Source: CAWGMT01 sp963823675 (lineage in GTDB: Bacteria > Planctomycetota > Planctomycetia > Isosphaerales > Isosphaeraceae). Taken from it: DNA of 64,000 bases. The notes below the pieces were generated by a model. That model saw nothing but the letters and a program-made list of their open reading frames with translations, was not told the origin of the DNA and made no database searches. Every line of letters begins with the position of its first letter. Within the stretch, counting starts at the first letter, position 1. The translations under genes and the position numbers were made by a program. Of the stretch, positions 11,101 through 18,894 are shown in pieces. The stretch lies in the NCBI GenBank assembly GCA_963823675.1, contig CAWGMT010000006.1:186001-250000 (forward strand), in the 5' to 3' direction.

Positions 11101-12675
11101 ACGACGGCGGGCGACACGCTGTCGATCACGGGCGGCTCGCTGACCGTCGGCGCGGGGACCTCGACGCTGGATGGCCCCTTGTCGATGACGGGCGGCTCGC
11201 TCACGGCGTCCGGCGCGGGGACGACGCTCATCGCGACGGGCACGACCACCATTTCCTCCGCCAGCTTATATGCCGAGAGCGGTGGCAGTCTGGAATTGCC
11301 CACGGCAACCAGTTACACCAACGCGAATAGCTCTGACGACACTTTCTTCGAGGCGTCAGGCTCGGGAAGTACGCTCGCGCTCGTGGGCTTGACCACGGTT
11401 GGGGTGTTGCAAAGCTACTGGAACCTGCAAGCGACGCAAGGCGGCAGCCTGGATCTGCCGGCGTTAACGACCATTTTCACCAGCGGCGGCACCGCCGAGA
11501 TGGTCCAGATCAGCGCCGACGGCAGCGGCAGCACAATCGACTTGTCGAGCTTGAGCTCTCTCGCCACCACCGGCGACTCGACCCTGGCGGCGACCAACCA
11601 GGCGACCATCCAGGACGGCTCGCTCACGTTCCTTTTCGGCATCAACGTGACGCTGGATGGCACCGATCCGCAAATCGGCAACTCCTGGACCAGTTTCACC
11701 ATTGGCAGCCTGGCGGTTACGGGCGGCTCGCTCGACTTTCCCAACCTGACCGACTTTGCCTACTCGAATCTTCAGCTCAGCGGCGGCGCCGCGCTGACCT
11801 TCCCCGTGCTCACGCAGGGCAACATCACGTTGACCAATGCAACGAGTGTTACCATCCAGGGCGCCCTGGTGAGCATGCCCGCGGACGGGACTACCGGCGC
11901 CGCCATCAATATCAATGTGCCTTCGTCCCAGGGATTGACCTTCACCCTCGAGAACTCCGGCACCTTGGCGGACACGACCGTCAACGTCGGCCAGGGAAGC
12001 ACGGTCGCGCTCGCGGGCGGGACGTACCTCGGCACCACGACCTTCAATGTCGCCCAGGGAGCGGTGGTTAATCTCACCGACGGATTGTTTCCGGTGACCG
12101 GCGGCGCGACTTACGGCGGCACTCTCACCGGATCGGGCGCCGGCACCGTCTTACTGCCGGACGGCGATCTCACATCGGCCCTCGGAGGTTTGACGCTGAA
12201 CTTCCCTGGCAGCCTGTTCCAGTGGACCGCATCCAGCTTCACCGGTTTCTTCACCGGCCTGGGCGACATAACCAACCTGGGAACACTCAATCTCGGCGGA
12301 CCGAACGAAAAGCTCGTCTACGGCGACGGCGAGCTCGACAACTTCGGAACGATCATCGAGACCGGCACGGGTAATTTTGGTTTGCTCAGCGACGGCGTTT
12401 CGCCGACCACGCTGGTCAACGAAGCCGGGGCGTCCTACCTCCTCGAATCCGACGCGGGCCTCGACAACTTCATCGGAGGAGGGCCGGTCGCTGTCGATAA
12501 CGCCGGCACGATCCGCAAGACCGCCGGCTCCGGCACGTCGGAGTTGTACATCAACGGGGCGCTCGAGCAACACCGGCACCATCGAAGCCGACTCCGGCAC
12601 GCTGTCGCTGGATGCCAATTCCATCAGCCAGGTTTCCGGCAGCACCCTCACCGGCGGCACCTGGAACGCGCTTGA
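8200..12675 (+). CDS. Giant surface protein, segment 1: planctomycete N-terminal motif and beta-helix repeats
   Basis: ATG at 8200 follows a GGAGG site. The N-terminus is basic, lacks a hydrophobic core, and carries the planctomycete motif LEALEDRLML at residues 28-36. Next come right-handed beta-helix / polymorphic outer-membrane-type repeats (SGNTAAYGGAV, FTGNSALSGGAINNAG), then long runs of autotransporter-like GTITV/GSLTV repeats and two WTGDAGDNDW- and WINPNGGNWDV-type blocks. The product is probably an exported adhesin or matrix protein. True homology ends near 12565, where one extra base shifts the frame. Residues after this are out of register and the protein continues in the next segment. 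Frame-corrected, the whole product (8200-21472) is about 4,420 residues. Confidence 0.85.
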   Translation: MFSYSFRSGKRSARKNPRKVSFRRLSLEALEDRLMLATLTVTSLADPAILTAGTLRYEINQASLDARNAISDTIVFDSSLSGGTITLAQGELELSGAGGGAITIDGSSLATPPSVSGNNASSVFQVDGGVQAVFTGFNIEQGNAQLFGGGISNLGTLTVSNVTLSGNTAAYGGAVANFNGGTATLNGDSFSANSSGAYGGAVFNSNIVNATNCIFTSNSSGGSGGAISDFGSGSTCTLTGSTFTGNSALSGGAINNAGTVTVSGSSFSGDTATQAGSGINDTSGTVIIEGQGWTNSETIAATDGSTLDLFGNWTNTGTITVDATSTVALGSTVAIDPTSSAAAGYVWTNNGTITIANGATVYLGGILTTDEYESNLQSKGLSVDLAQDTVYLSGTMDNSAADNPVSAGVLALDAATGPLTVSGGEIFQGAIEVKGTKLTMEAVVNDDNITATGGATLDLYGNWTNNSTITVDASSTLGLGSTIAIGPTSSGAASYVWTNKGTITIANGATVYLGGIFTTDEYESNLQSKGVSVDLAQDAVYLSGTMDNSAADNPVSAGVLALDVSTGPLTLSGGEIYQGTITTSGSDDLVATSSGGTLDGVTLDGSFDNAGTIDLGDSTLNVDGDYTQASTGVLDIGVASSSQYGQLLVSGTAALGGALNVSLLNGFLPQAGDAYEVVTYSQLTGAFDTITGLGPFSNAGYLTPVYNSTNLTLQASAHVSVYWTGDAGDNDWDDPANWSYVDPLVNNVPESVLPGAGNVVVVDLSYQTITIQSGDSESAASLETTAGDTLSITGGSLTAGDVTSSGDLTLGAGGTLTVAGNFTLTSGGTLDEQIGGDPASGLFGQADIGGSAALAGNFNLDLVNGYTPAAGQDYPVLTYASASGSFAAITGLPLGMIASQSATELDLDMTAATIVTWINPNGGNWDVGANWSSGTVPASSDDVLIDTASPATITIQSGDSESVGALETTAGDTLSITGGSLTVGAGTSTLDGPLSMTGGSLTASGAGTTLIATGTTTISSASLYAESGGSLELPTATSYTNANSSDDTFFEASGSGSTLALVGLTTVGVLQSYWNLQATQGGSLDLPALTTIFTSGGTAEMVQISADGSGSTIDLSSLSSLATTGDSTLAATNQATIQDGSLTFLFGINVTLDGTDPQIGNSWTSFTIGSLAVTGGSLDFPNLTDFAYSNLQLSGGAALTFPVLTQGNITLTNATSVTIQGALVSMPADGTTGAAININVPSSQGLTFTLENSGTLADTTVNVGQGSTVALAGGTYLGTTTFNVAQGAVVNLTDGLFPVTGGATYGGTLTGSGAGTVLLPDGDLTSALGGLTLNFPGSLFQWTASSFTGFFTGLGDITNLGTLNLGGPNEKLVYGDGELDNFGTIIETGTGNFGLLSDGVSPTTLVNEAGASYLLESDAGLDNFIGGGPVAVDNAGTIRKTAGSGTSELYINGALEQHRHHRSRLRHAVAGCQFHQPGFRQHPHRRHLERA
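9097..9939 (+). repeat. Two-copy tandem direct repeat of 450 bases inside the surface gene
   Basis: Bases 9097-9489 and 9547-9939 are near-identical, with a period of exactly 450 bases (150 residues), so the reading frame is kept. Each copy encodes a beta-helix unit with TITIANGATVYLGGI and TTDEYESNLQSKG. The high nucleotide similarity suggests a recent internal duplication or ongoing homogenisation. It could also be collapsed or expanded by assembly. Confidence 0.85.
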
Positions 12676-14299
12676 CGGCGCCGCCATCGACCTGCCGGTC
12701 AGCACCCCCATCACCAACAACGCCGCCACGATCGCGATCGACGGCGCCGGCGCCGCCATCAACGGCATCGCAATCAATCACCTCACCTACCTCGCCACGA
12801 ACAGCGGAAGCTTCGAGCTCACTGGCGGCGCGACCTTCCGTGCCAGCGGGCGCGACGCGGGCGTTCCGTTTACCAACAGCGGCAGCCTCACGCTCGGCGC
12901 CGGCAGCACGTTGACCGTCGCCCAGTCCTTCACGCAGACCTCCACCGGCACGCTGAACGAGCAGATCGGCGGCACGCCGGCGAGCGGCCAGTTTGGTGAG
13001 CTTGCCGTCGAGGATTACGCCGCACTGGCGGGCGCTTTCAACGCGTCGCTCGTGAACGGTTTCGCACCCAGCAGCGGCCAGGACTTCCCGGTGGTGACAT
13101 ACGCCAGCGCGACCGGCACCTTCGCGCGGCTCGATGTCGTGAGCCCCATCTTCACCGTCTCGTTGAGCGCGACCAGCTTCGACCTTGTGGACAACGGCGA
13201 GAACGCGGTGGACCTCGCCGCCACCAGCGTCACCGCACCGACCGCGGCGACCGCGGGGCAGGCGATCACGGTGAGCTGGCAGGCGACCGACCAGAGCAGC
13301 CAGGCCGCCGGCGGCACTTGGCAGGACAGCGTCTACGTTTCGGCGACGCCGGCGATCACGTCGAGCTCGATCCTGCTCGGCGTCGCGCAACACAGCGGCG
13401 GCCTGGGCGCGGGGGCTTCCTACACGGGGAGCCTGACCGCGGCGCTCCCGGCCCTGCCGCCCGGCAATTATTACGTCCTGGTGCAGGTCGATAGTCTCTA
13501 CCAGGTGCCCGACCCGAACCGGGCCAACAATACGCTCGCGGCCGGCACCGGACAGCTCGCCGTCTCGCTGCCCGCCCTCACCCTCGGCACGCCGTCAACC
13601 GGCAGTTTCAGCGCCGCCGGCCAGGACCATTACTACCAGGTCACCGTGCCGGCCGGCGGGTCGCTGGTCGTCACGCTCGCCAGCGACGCCTCCACGGGCG
13701 CCACCGCTCTGTACGTCGGCCAGGGCACGGAGCCTACGCCGTACAACTACCAGGAAGCAGCCGACGTCGCCTACCAGCCGGATCAAGCGGTCACCGTGCC
13801 CCAGGTTGCGACGGCAACGACCTACTACATCCTCGCGGAAAGCGTCGCCGGCGCCGCGGCCACGGCCGGCTACAGTCTCACCGCGACGCAAACCGGCGCC
13901 GTGGGCGTCTCCACGATCTCCTCCTTTTCGGGCGGCAACGGCGGAAATGTGACGATCACGATCAACGGCACGAATTTTTCGCGTACCACCACCGCCAGCC
14001 TGAGCCTGGGGGGCGCGACCGTGAGCGCGGCTTCCATCTACTACCAAAACGCCAGCCAGATTTTTGCCACTTTCAACCTGGTGGGAGCCGCCGTCGGCAA
14101 GTACAGCCTCACCGTACAGGACGGGGCCAGCTCGGCGACCGCCCCGACGAAGTTCAGTGTCGTGCCTGCCACCACGGGCGAGCCGCTGGGCCTGGTCCTT
14201 AACACGCCATCCCTTGTCAGTACCGGCCGTGACAGCGTTGTTGACGTCACGGCCACCAATACCAGCAACAACGACATCCTGGCGCCCTCCTGCAGTTGA
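12566..14299 (+). CDS. Giant surface protein, segment 2: beta-helix end, CARDB, PPC and IPT/TIG-like domains
   Basis: This is the continuation of the 8200 gene in another frame. Removing one base near 12565 (the G in CTCGAGCAA) restores SNTGTIEADSGTLSLDANS. Domains in order are the end of the beta-helix, a CARDB-like adhesion domain (ITVSWQATDQSS through YQVPDPNRANN), a pre-peptidase C-terminal-like domain (DHYYQVTVPAGGSLVVTLAS), and an IPT/TIG-like Ig fold (VTITINGTNFSRTTTASLSL). The frame stops at 14299. Adding one C to the C-run near 14286 restores ILAPLLQLTTAG and joins segment 3. It has no start codon of its own, so it is a fragment and not an independent gene. Confidence 0.75.
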   Translation, partial: SNTGTIEADSGTLSLDANSISQVSGSTLTGGTWNALDGAAIDLPVSTPITNNAATIAIDGAGAAINGIAINHLTYLATNSGSFELTGGATFRASGRDAGVPFTNSGSLTLGAGSTLTVAQSFTQTSTGTLNEQIGGTPASGQFGELAVEDYAALAGAFNASLVNGFAPSSGQDFPVVTYASATGTFARLDVVSPIFTVSLSATSFDLVDNGENAVDLAATSVTAPTAATAGQAITVSWQATDQSSQAAGGTWQDSVYVSATPAITSSSILLGVAQHSGGLGAGASYTGSLTAALPALPPGNYYVLVQVDSLYQVPDPNRANNTLAAGTGQLAVSLPALTLGTPSTGSFSAAGQDHYYQVTVPAGGSLVVTLASDASTGATALYVGQGTEPTPYNYQEAADVAYQPDQAVTVPQVATATTYYILAESVAGAAATAGYSLTATQTGAVGVSTISSFSGGNGGNVTITINGTNFSRTTTASLSLGGATVSAASIYYQNASQIFATFNLVGAAVGKYSLTVQDGASSATAPTKFSVVPATTGEPLGLVLNTPSLVSTGRDSVVDVTATNTSNNDILAPSCS

Positions 14300-17200
14300 C
14301 CACCGCCGGCGCCACCTTGAAGCTCCCCTCGCAGATCGCCTTCCAGGGCTCAACGCTGTATTTCCTGGCCACCAGCCCCACAGGGCCCGCCGGCATCTTG
14401 GCCCCGGGCGCATCGGTCCAGGTGCAAATCCAATTCCAGTCCACAACCACCAATGCGACGATCGACTTCGACTTGAACGAGGCGGATGACAGTCAGCCGA
14501 TGGACTGGGCCAGCCAGGAACAGGAGCTGCAAATCCCGACGATACCAGATGCGGCCTGGCCCATTGTTTTTAACAACTTCGTCGCCGCCATGGGAACCAC
14601 GGTTGCCCAGTATCACGCGGTCCTGGCCGCCGACGCGACTTACCTGGCCCAGCTCGGCGAGCCGACCAACGACGTGTTGCAATTGCTGGAATTTGAGATC
14701 CAGAAAGCCAATGCGGCCTACACCGCTTCGACGCTCGTGACCGTCACACCCGATGACCTTCCCGCTCCGGGCATGGACCTCAGTTTCACGCAGTCTTACC
14801 TGGCGTCGATCGGCGGCCGCTATTACCAGGGAATCCTGGGCGCCCAGGGCTGGACTACGAACTGGGACATCACCGCGACCACCACGAGCACGGGGGACGT
14901 GGCCATCCAGTTGAGCGGCGACTATTTCTACTTCTTCGTGCAAAGCAACGGCAGTTACCAACCCGAAGCGGGCGAAGAGGGCGAGGTGCTCACCTTGACG
15001 AGCGGAGCCTACCGGCTGCTCGATCCCGACGGCACGGCTTACCAATTCAACACCAATGGCACGCTCGATTACGTGCAGGACAAGAACGGCAACCGGATTA
15101 TGGCCAGTTACAACAGCAGTGGCCAACTGTCCCAGTTGACGGATTCCAATGGCGAGTATCTCCAGTTGGGGTATAACGCCCAGGGACAGATGACGACCCT
15201 CACCGATTCCAACGGCCAGACCGAGAACTACGGCTACACCGGGCAGCTCCTGACAAGCTATGCCGATATCTACGGACAAACAACGTATTCTTACGTGAGC
15301 GGCGGCACAGCGGCTCAGAATGGCGCCCTGGATGAAATTGCCCACGCCGGCAACACCCATATTTATTACGGCTACGACGCCGAGGGGCGGCTGATCGACG
15401 AGCACCGCGACAGTGGCGCCGAAGACGAGAAACTCAGCTATCTCACCCCCGGCGGCCTGGTCACCACCGACGGCGACGGCAACAAGACCACCACGCTTTT
15501 TGACTTGTACGGCGCTACCGCCGAGACCACCGACCCCCTCGGCAATGTCACGGTTTACAATTACGACGCCAATCTAAACCTCGTCCAGGTGGTCGCACCA
15601 GGTGGACTCACCTATTCCTACACGTACGACGCGAACGGAAATCTCACCAGCGATACCGACCCGCTCGGCAATACGACCGACTTCGCCTACAACGCCAATA
15701 GTGACCTGACCAGCTACACCGACGCGAACGGCAACACGACGAGCTACGCGTATGACAGTAATCAAAACCTCCTGTCAATCACCTACGCCAACGGCACGTC
15801 TCAGCAAAACAGCTACAACCCACTTGGCGAGGCGATGCAGTTTGTCAACGCCAACGGCGACGCCATCGGGTACCAGTACAATGCCGACGGCCTGGTCACT
15901 CAGGAGACCTTTGCCGACGGGACTTCGTACAAGTATACCTACAATGCCCAGGGCAACCTCACGCAGGCGACCGACGCCCAGGGGAACAATACCAAGTTCG
16001 TCTACGGGAACCCCAGCAACCCCACTCTCTTGACCGAGGTCGATTACCCTGACGGCACGTGGCTGAAATTTACTTACAACATCGTCGGCCAGCGCACCCA
16101 GAGCGTGGACCAGACCGGCTTCACCGTGAACTACAAATACGACGCGGTTGGCCGGTTGCAGGAATTGACCGACGGCAACGATAACCTGATCGTCCAGTAC
16201 ACCTACGACAACTCCGGCAACTTGATCCAGAAAAACAACGGCAACGGCACCTTCACGGTTTACACCTACGACGGCGATGGGGACGTACTGAGCATCACCA
16301 ACTATGCCCCGTCCACCGGTTCGACGAGCTACGACCCCGCCAACAGCACGGTCAACTCCTTCGACCTGTACACCTACGATGCCCTGGGCGACCTTCTCAA
16401 GGACACCAACCAGGACGGCCAGTGGGTGTACACCTACGACGCCGACAGCCAGTTGATTCAGGCCGTGTTCACGCCCAACGCCACCGATCCGGACGGACTG
16501 ACCGCTCAGAATTTGCAGTACGTCTATGACGCCGCCGGCAATCGCATTTCCGAGACGGTAAACGGCGTGGTTACGACCTACGTGGTCAACAATGTAAACG
16601 AATACACGTCCAGCACCACGGTTGGGCTGGGCACGACCACTTACCAATATGATCTTGAGGGTAACCTGATCTCGACCGCGGCTCCGGGCGCTACGACGAC
16701 TTACACCTTCAACGAGCTGAACCAGTTGAGCGGAGTGAGTGGGCCGGGGCTGACCGCCAGCTACGCCTACAATCCCCTGGGCGAGCAGGTTTCGCAGACG
16801 GTCAACGGAGCGACCACGAACTATCAAATTGACCCGACCGGGCTCGGCTATATCGTTGCTGCTTTCAGCGGCGCTGGCGTTTACAACAACAGCGGCGGGT
16901 TGGTGGGTCATTACACATATGGACTTGGCCTCGTCAGCCAGGTAGCCCCCGGCGCCGCGGCAAGCTACTACGACTTTGACCTCACCGGAAACACAATCGG
17001 GATCACGAACGCGGCTGGCAACTACGTCAACAGCTACGCCTATCTGCCCTTCGGCCAGGCGACGACCATCAGGGCCACGACGACCAACGGATTCACCTTC
17101 GTGGGGCAGTTTGGCGTTACAGCGATCGCCGGCGGGTTGCTCAGCATGCGATTCCGCGTTTATGATCCGATAACCGGTCAGTTCTTGTCCAACGACCCCC

Positions 17201-18894
17201 TCGGGGTTGCCTCGGATACAAACTTCCGTCGCTATGCCTCCAACAGTCCGACCGACCTAATCGACCCATCCGGTTTGTGCTTCGATTTGCCGTTTGATGG
17301 TAGTCCGGCCCCTGGCCCGTACGGCGACGCACCCGGTCGGCGGACGTACGCTGAGATTCAGAGAGCCGTTGAGGCCGGTGAAGAGACTGTTGAGCCGCTG
17401 GTGCAGGAGGGAGAAGGTGGGGCGGGGTTCCTCGAGGGAGAAGCCGGCGGGGCAGCGGTCGAAGGCGGCGCGACGCTCGGGGTTGCCGCGTTGGGTTTGG
17501 TCGGCGGCTTTGCGATCGGCAAATACTTGATCCTGCCCAACCTGCCATCCGATTATCAAGATGGGACGGCTCTCTACAATTTGTGGCAGAAGTTAGCGGG
17601 CGGCAGTGGTCCTTGCACCTGCAAGTGTCCGCCGAATGCCCCAGCGAACGCCCCCTGCCGCCATCGCGCCAGCGGCACGACGCCAAATCACGGGGCCGTC
17701 GATCCCAACGCCCTCATCGGGCCCAGCGGCTTCGGCACCCAGGGCTTCATCGCGCCCAGCGGCAACTGGTCCTACACCGTTGAGTTCGAGAACGACGGAA
17801 CCGCGGCGGCGCTGGCCGTGACGGCCACCGAGCAGCTCGACCTCAACCTCGATTGGTCCACGTTCCAGCTCGGCTCGTTCGGCTTCGGCCCGATCAACGT
17901 GTCCATCCCGCCCAGTCTGACCGATTATGAAACGACCGTCGCTTACCAAAACACCGACGGCTCGTCGCTGAATGTGCAGGTGGCGCTCGACTTCAATGTC
18001 CAGACCGGCCTGTTGACCGTCACGTTCACTTCGCTCGACCCAAGTACCGGAGAGGCCCCGACGGGAGTCTTCGACGGCTTCCTGCCGCCCGATAACAGCA
18101 GCGGCATCGGCGACGGCTACGTGCAGTACACCGTTTCGCCCAAGTCCAGCCTGACCACTGGCACCACCATCAACCAGCAGGCGTCGGTCGTCTTCGATAC
18201 CAATGCCGCGATCGTGACCAACCCGGCAGTCAACACGATCGACGCCGGCCCGCCGTCGAGCACCGTCGCGCCGCTCCCCGCAACCACGACCAACTCGAGC
18301 TTCACCGTGTCCTGGTCGGGGCAGGACGACCCCGGCGGCTCGGGCATCGCGTTCTATAACATCTCCGTCTCCGACGACGGCGGCCCGTACTCGGTCTGGC
18401 AGTCCGACACCACGCAGACCTCGGCCATCTTCACCGGCCAGGTCGGCCACACCTACAGCTTCTACAGCGTCGCCACCGACAACGTCGGCAACGTCCAGCC
18501 CACGCCGGCCTCGGCGCAGCAGACCGTCCAGGTCGTTCAGGCCGCGACCGCCACGGCCGTCACGCCGGGTACGGCCACCGTCAGCTACGGCGAGTCGGCG
18601 ACCTTCACCGCCGCCGTGTCATCCACCGCCGGCGCCGCCGGACGGCTCGGTGCAGTTCCTGGTCAACGGCGCGGCCTACGGCAGCCCAGTGGCGCTGAAC
18701 GCAGCGACTGCGCAGCTTGCGATCACCGAGCCGGTGGGCAGCTACACGATCGCGGCGCAGTACACCGGCGATGCCAACTACGCCGCGACCCTGGCGGCCG
18801 CCGAGACCACGGCCACCCTTACCGTCAGTCCGGCGGTGTCCCCTGCCACGAACCTGGCAATCAGTCCGAACACCGGCATTTCCAGCGGCCTTAG
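14296..18894 (+). CDS. Giant surface protein, segment 3: RHS/YD-repeat shell with core, then adhesion domains
   Basis: A run of YD repeats (forms such as YTYDANGNLTSDTDPLGN) covers about 15000-17100 and ends in a canonical RHS-associated core at 17146-17280 (MRFRVYDPITGQFLSNDPLG through DLIDPSGL). RHS repeats fold into a hollow shell that can enclose a C-terminal cargo. Here the core is followed by a short unique stretch (about 17281-17700). That stretch has a glycine-zipper-like hydrophobic segment (GVAALGLVGGFAIGKYL) and a cysteine cluster (PCTCKCPP), and conserved extracellular domains then resume (INQQASVVFDTNAAIVTNP; fibronectin-like FTVSWSGQDDPGGSGIA). The real frame ends near 18637, where one extra base shifts it. 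The last roughly 85 residues are out of register. Confidence 0.83.
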   Translation: MTTAGATLKLPSQIAFQGSTLYFLATSPTGPAGILAPGASVQVQIQFQSTTTNATIDFDLNEADDSQPMDWASQEQELQIPTIPDAAWPIVFNNFVAAMGTTVAQYHAVLAADATYLAQLGEPTNDVLQLLEFEIQKANAAYTASTLVTVTPDDLPAPGMDLSFTQSYLASIGGRYYQGILGAQGWTTNWDITATTTSTGDVAIQLSGDYFYFFVQSNGSYQPEAGEEGEVLTLTSGAYRLLDPDGTAYQFNTNGTLDYVQDKNGNRIMASYNSSGQLSQLTDSNGEYLQLGYNAQGQMTTLTDSNGQTENYGYTGQLLTSYADIYGQTTYSYVSGGTAAQNGALDEIAHAGNTHIYYGYDAEGRLIDEHRDSGAEDEKLSYLTPGGLVTTDGDGNKTTTLFDLYGATAETTDPLGNVTVYNYDANLNLVQVVAPGGLTYSYTYDANGNLTSDTDPLGNTTDFAYNANSDLTSYTDANGNTTSYAYDSNQNLLSITYANGTSQQNSYNPLGEAMQFVNANGDAIGYQYNADGLVTQETFADGTSYKYTYNAQGNLTQATDAQGNNTKFVYGNPSNPTLLTEVDYPDGTWLKFTYNIVGQRTQSVDQTGFTVNYKYDAVGRLQELTDGNDNLIVQYTYDNSGNLIQKNNGNGTFTVYTYDGDGDVLSITNYAPSTGSTSYDPANSTVNSFDLYTYDALGDLLKDTNQDGQWVYTYDADSQLIQAVFTPNATDPDGLTAQNLQYVYDAAGNRISETVNGVVTTYVVNNVNEYTSSTTVGLGTTTYQYDLEGNLISTAAPGATTTYTFNELNQLSGVSGPGLTASYAYNPLGEQVSQTVNGATTNYQIDPTGLGYIVAAFSGAGVYNNSGGLVGHYTYGLGLVSQVAPGAAASYYDFDLTGNTIGITNAAGNYVNSYAYLPFGQATTIRATTTNGFTFVGQFGVTAIAGGLLSMRFRVYDPITGQFLSNDPLGVASDTNFRRYASNSPTDLIDPSGLCFDLPFDGSPAPGPYGDAPGRRTYAEIQRAVEAGEETVEPLVQEGEGGAGFLEGEAGGAAVEGGATLGVAALGLVGGFAIGKYLILPNLPSDYQDGTALYNLWQKLAGGSGPCTCKCPPNAPANAPCRHRASGTTPNHGAVDPNALIGPSGFGTQGFIAPSGNWSYTVEFENDGTAAALAVTATEQLDLNLDWSTFQLGSFGFGPINVSIPPSLTDYETTVAYQNTDGSSLNVQVALDFNVQTGLLTVTFTSLDPSTGEAPTGVFDGFLPPDNSSGIGDGYVQYTVSPKSSLTTGTTINQQASVVFDTNAAIVTNPAVNTIDAGPPSSTVAPLPATTTNSSFTVSWSGQDDPGGSGIAFYNISVSDDGGPYSVWQSDTTQTSAIFTGQVGHTYSFYSVATDNVGNVQPTPASAQQTVQVVQAATATAVTPGTATVSYGESATFTAAVSSTAGAAGRLGAVPGQRRGLRQPSGAERSDCAACDHRAGGQLHDRGAVHRRCQLRRDPGGRRDHGHPYRQSGGVPCHEPGNQSEHRHFQRP

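Noticed and set aside
14296..18894. Classical polymorphic toxin with immunity gene
   Set aside because: The RHS core is internal, the chain continues with adhesion domains and a protease, and no small immunity-like gene follows.
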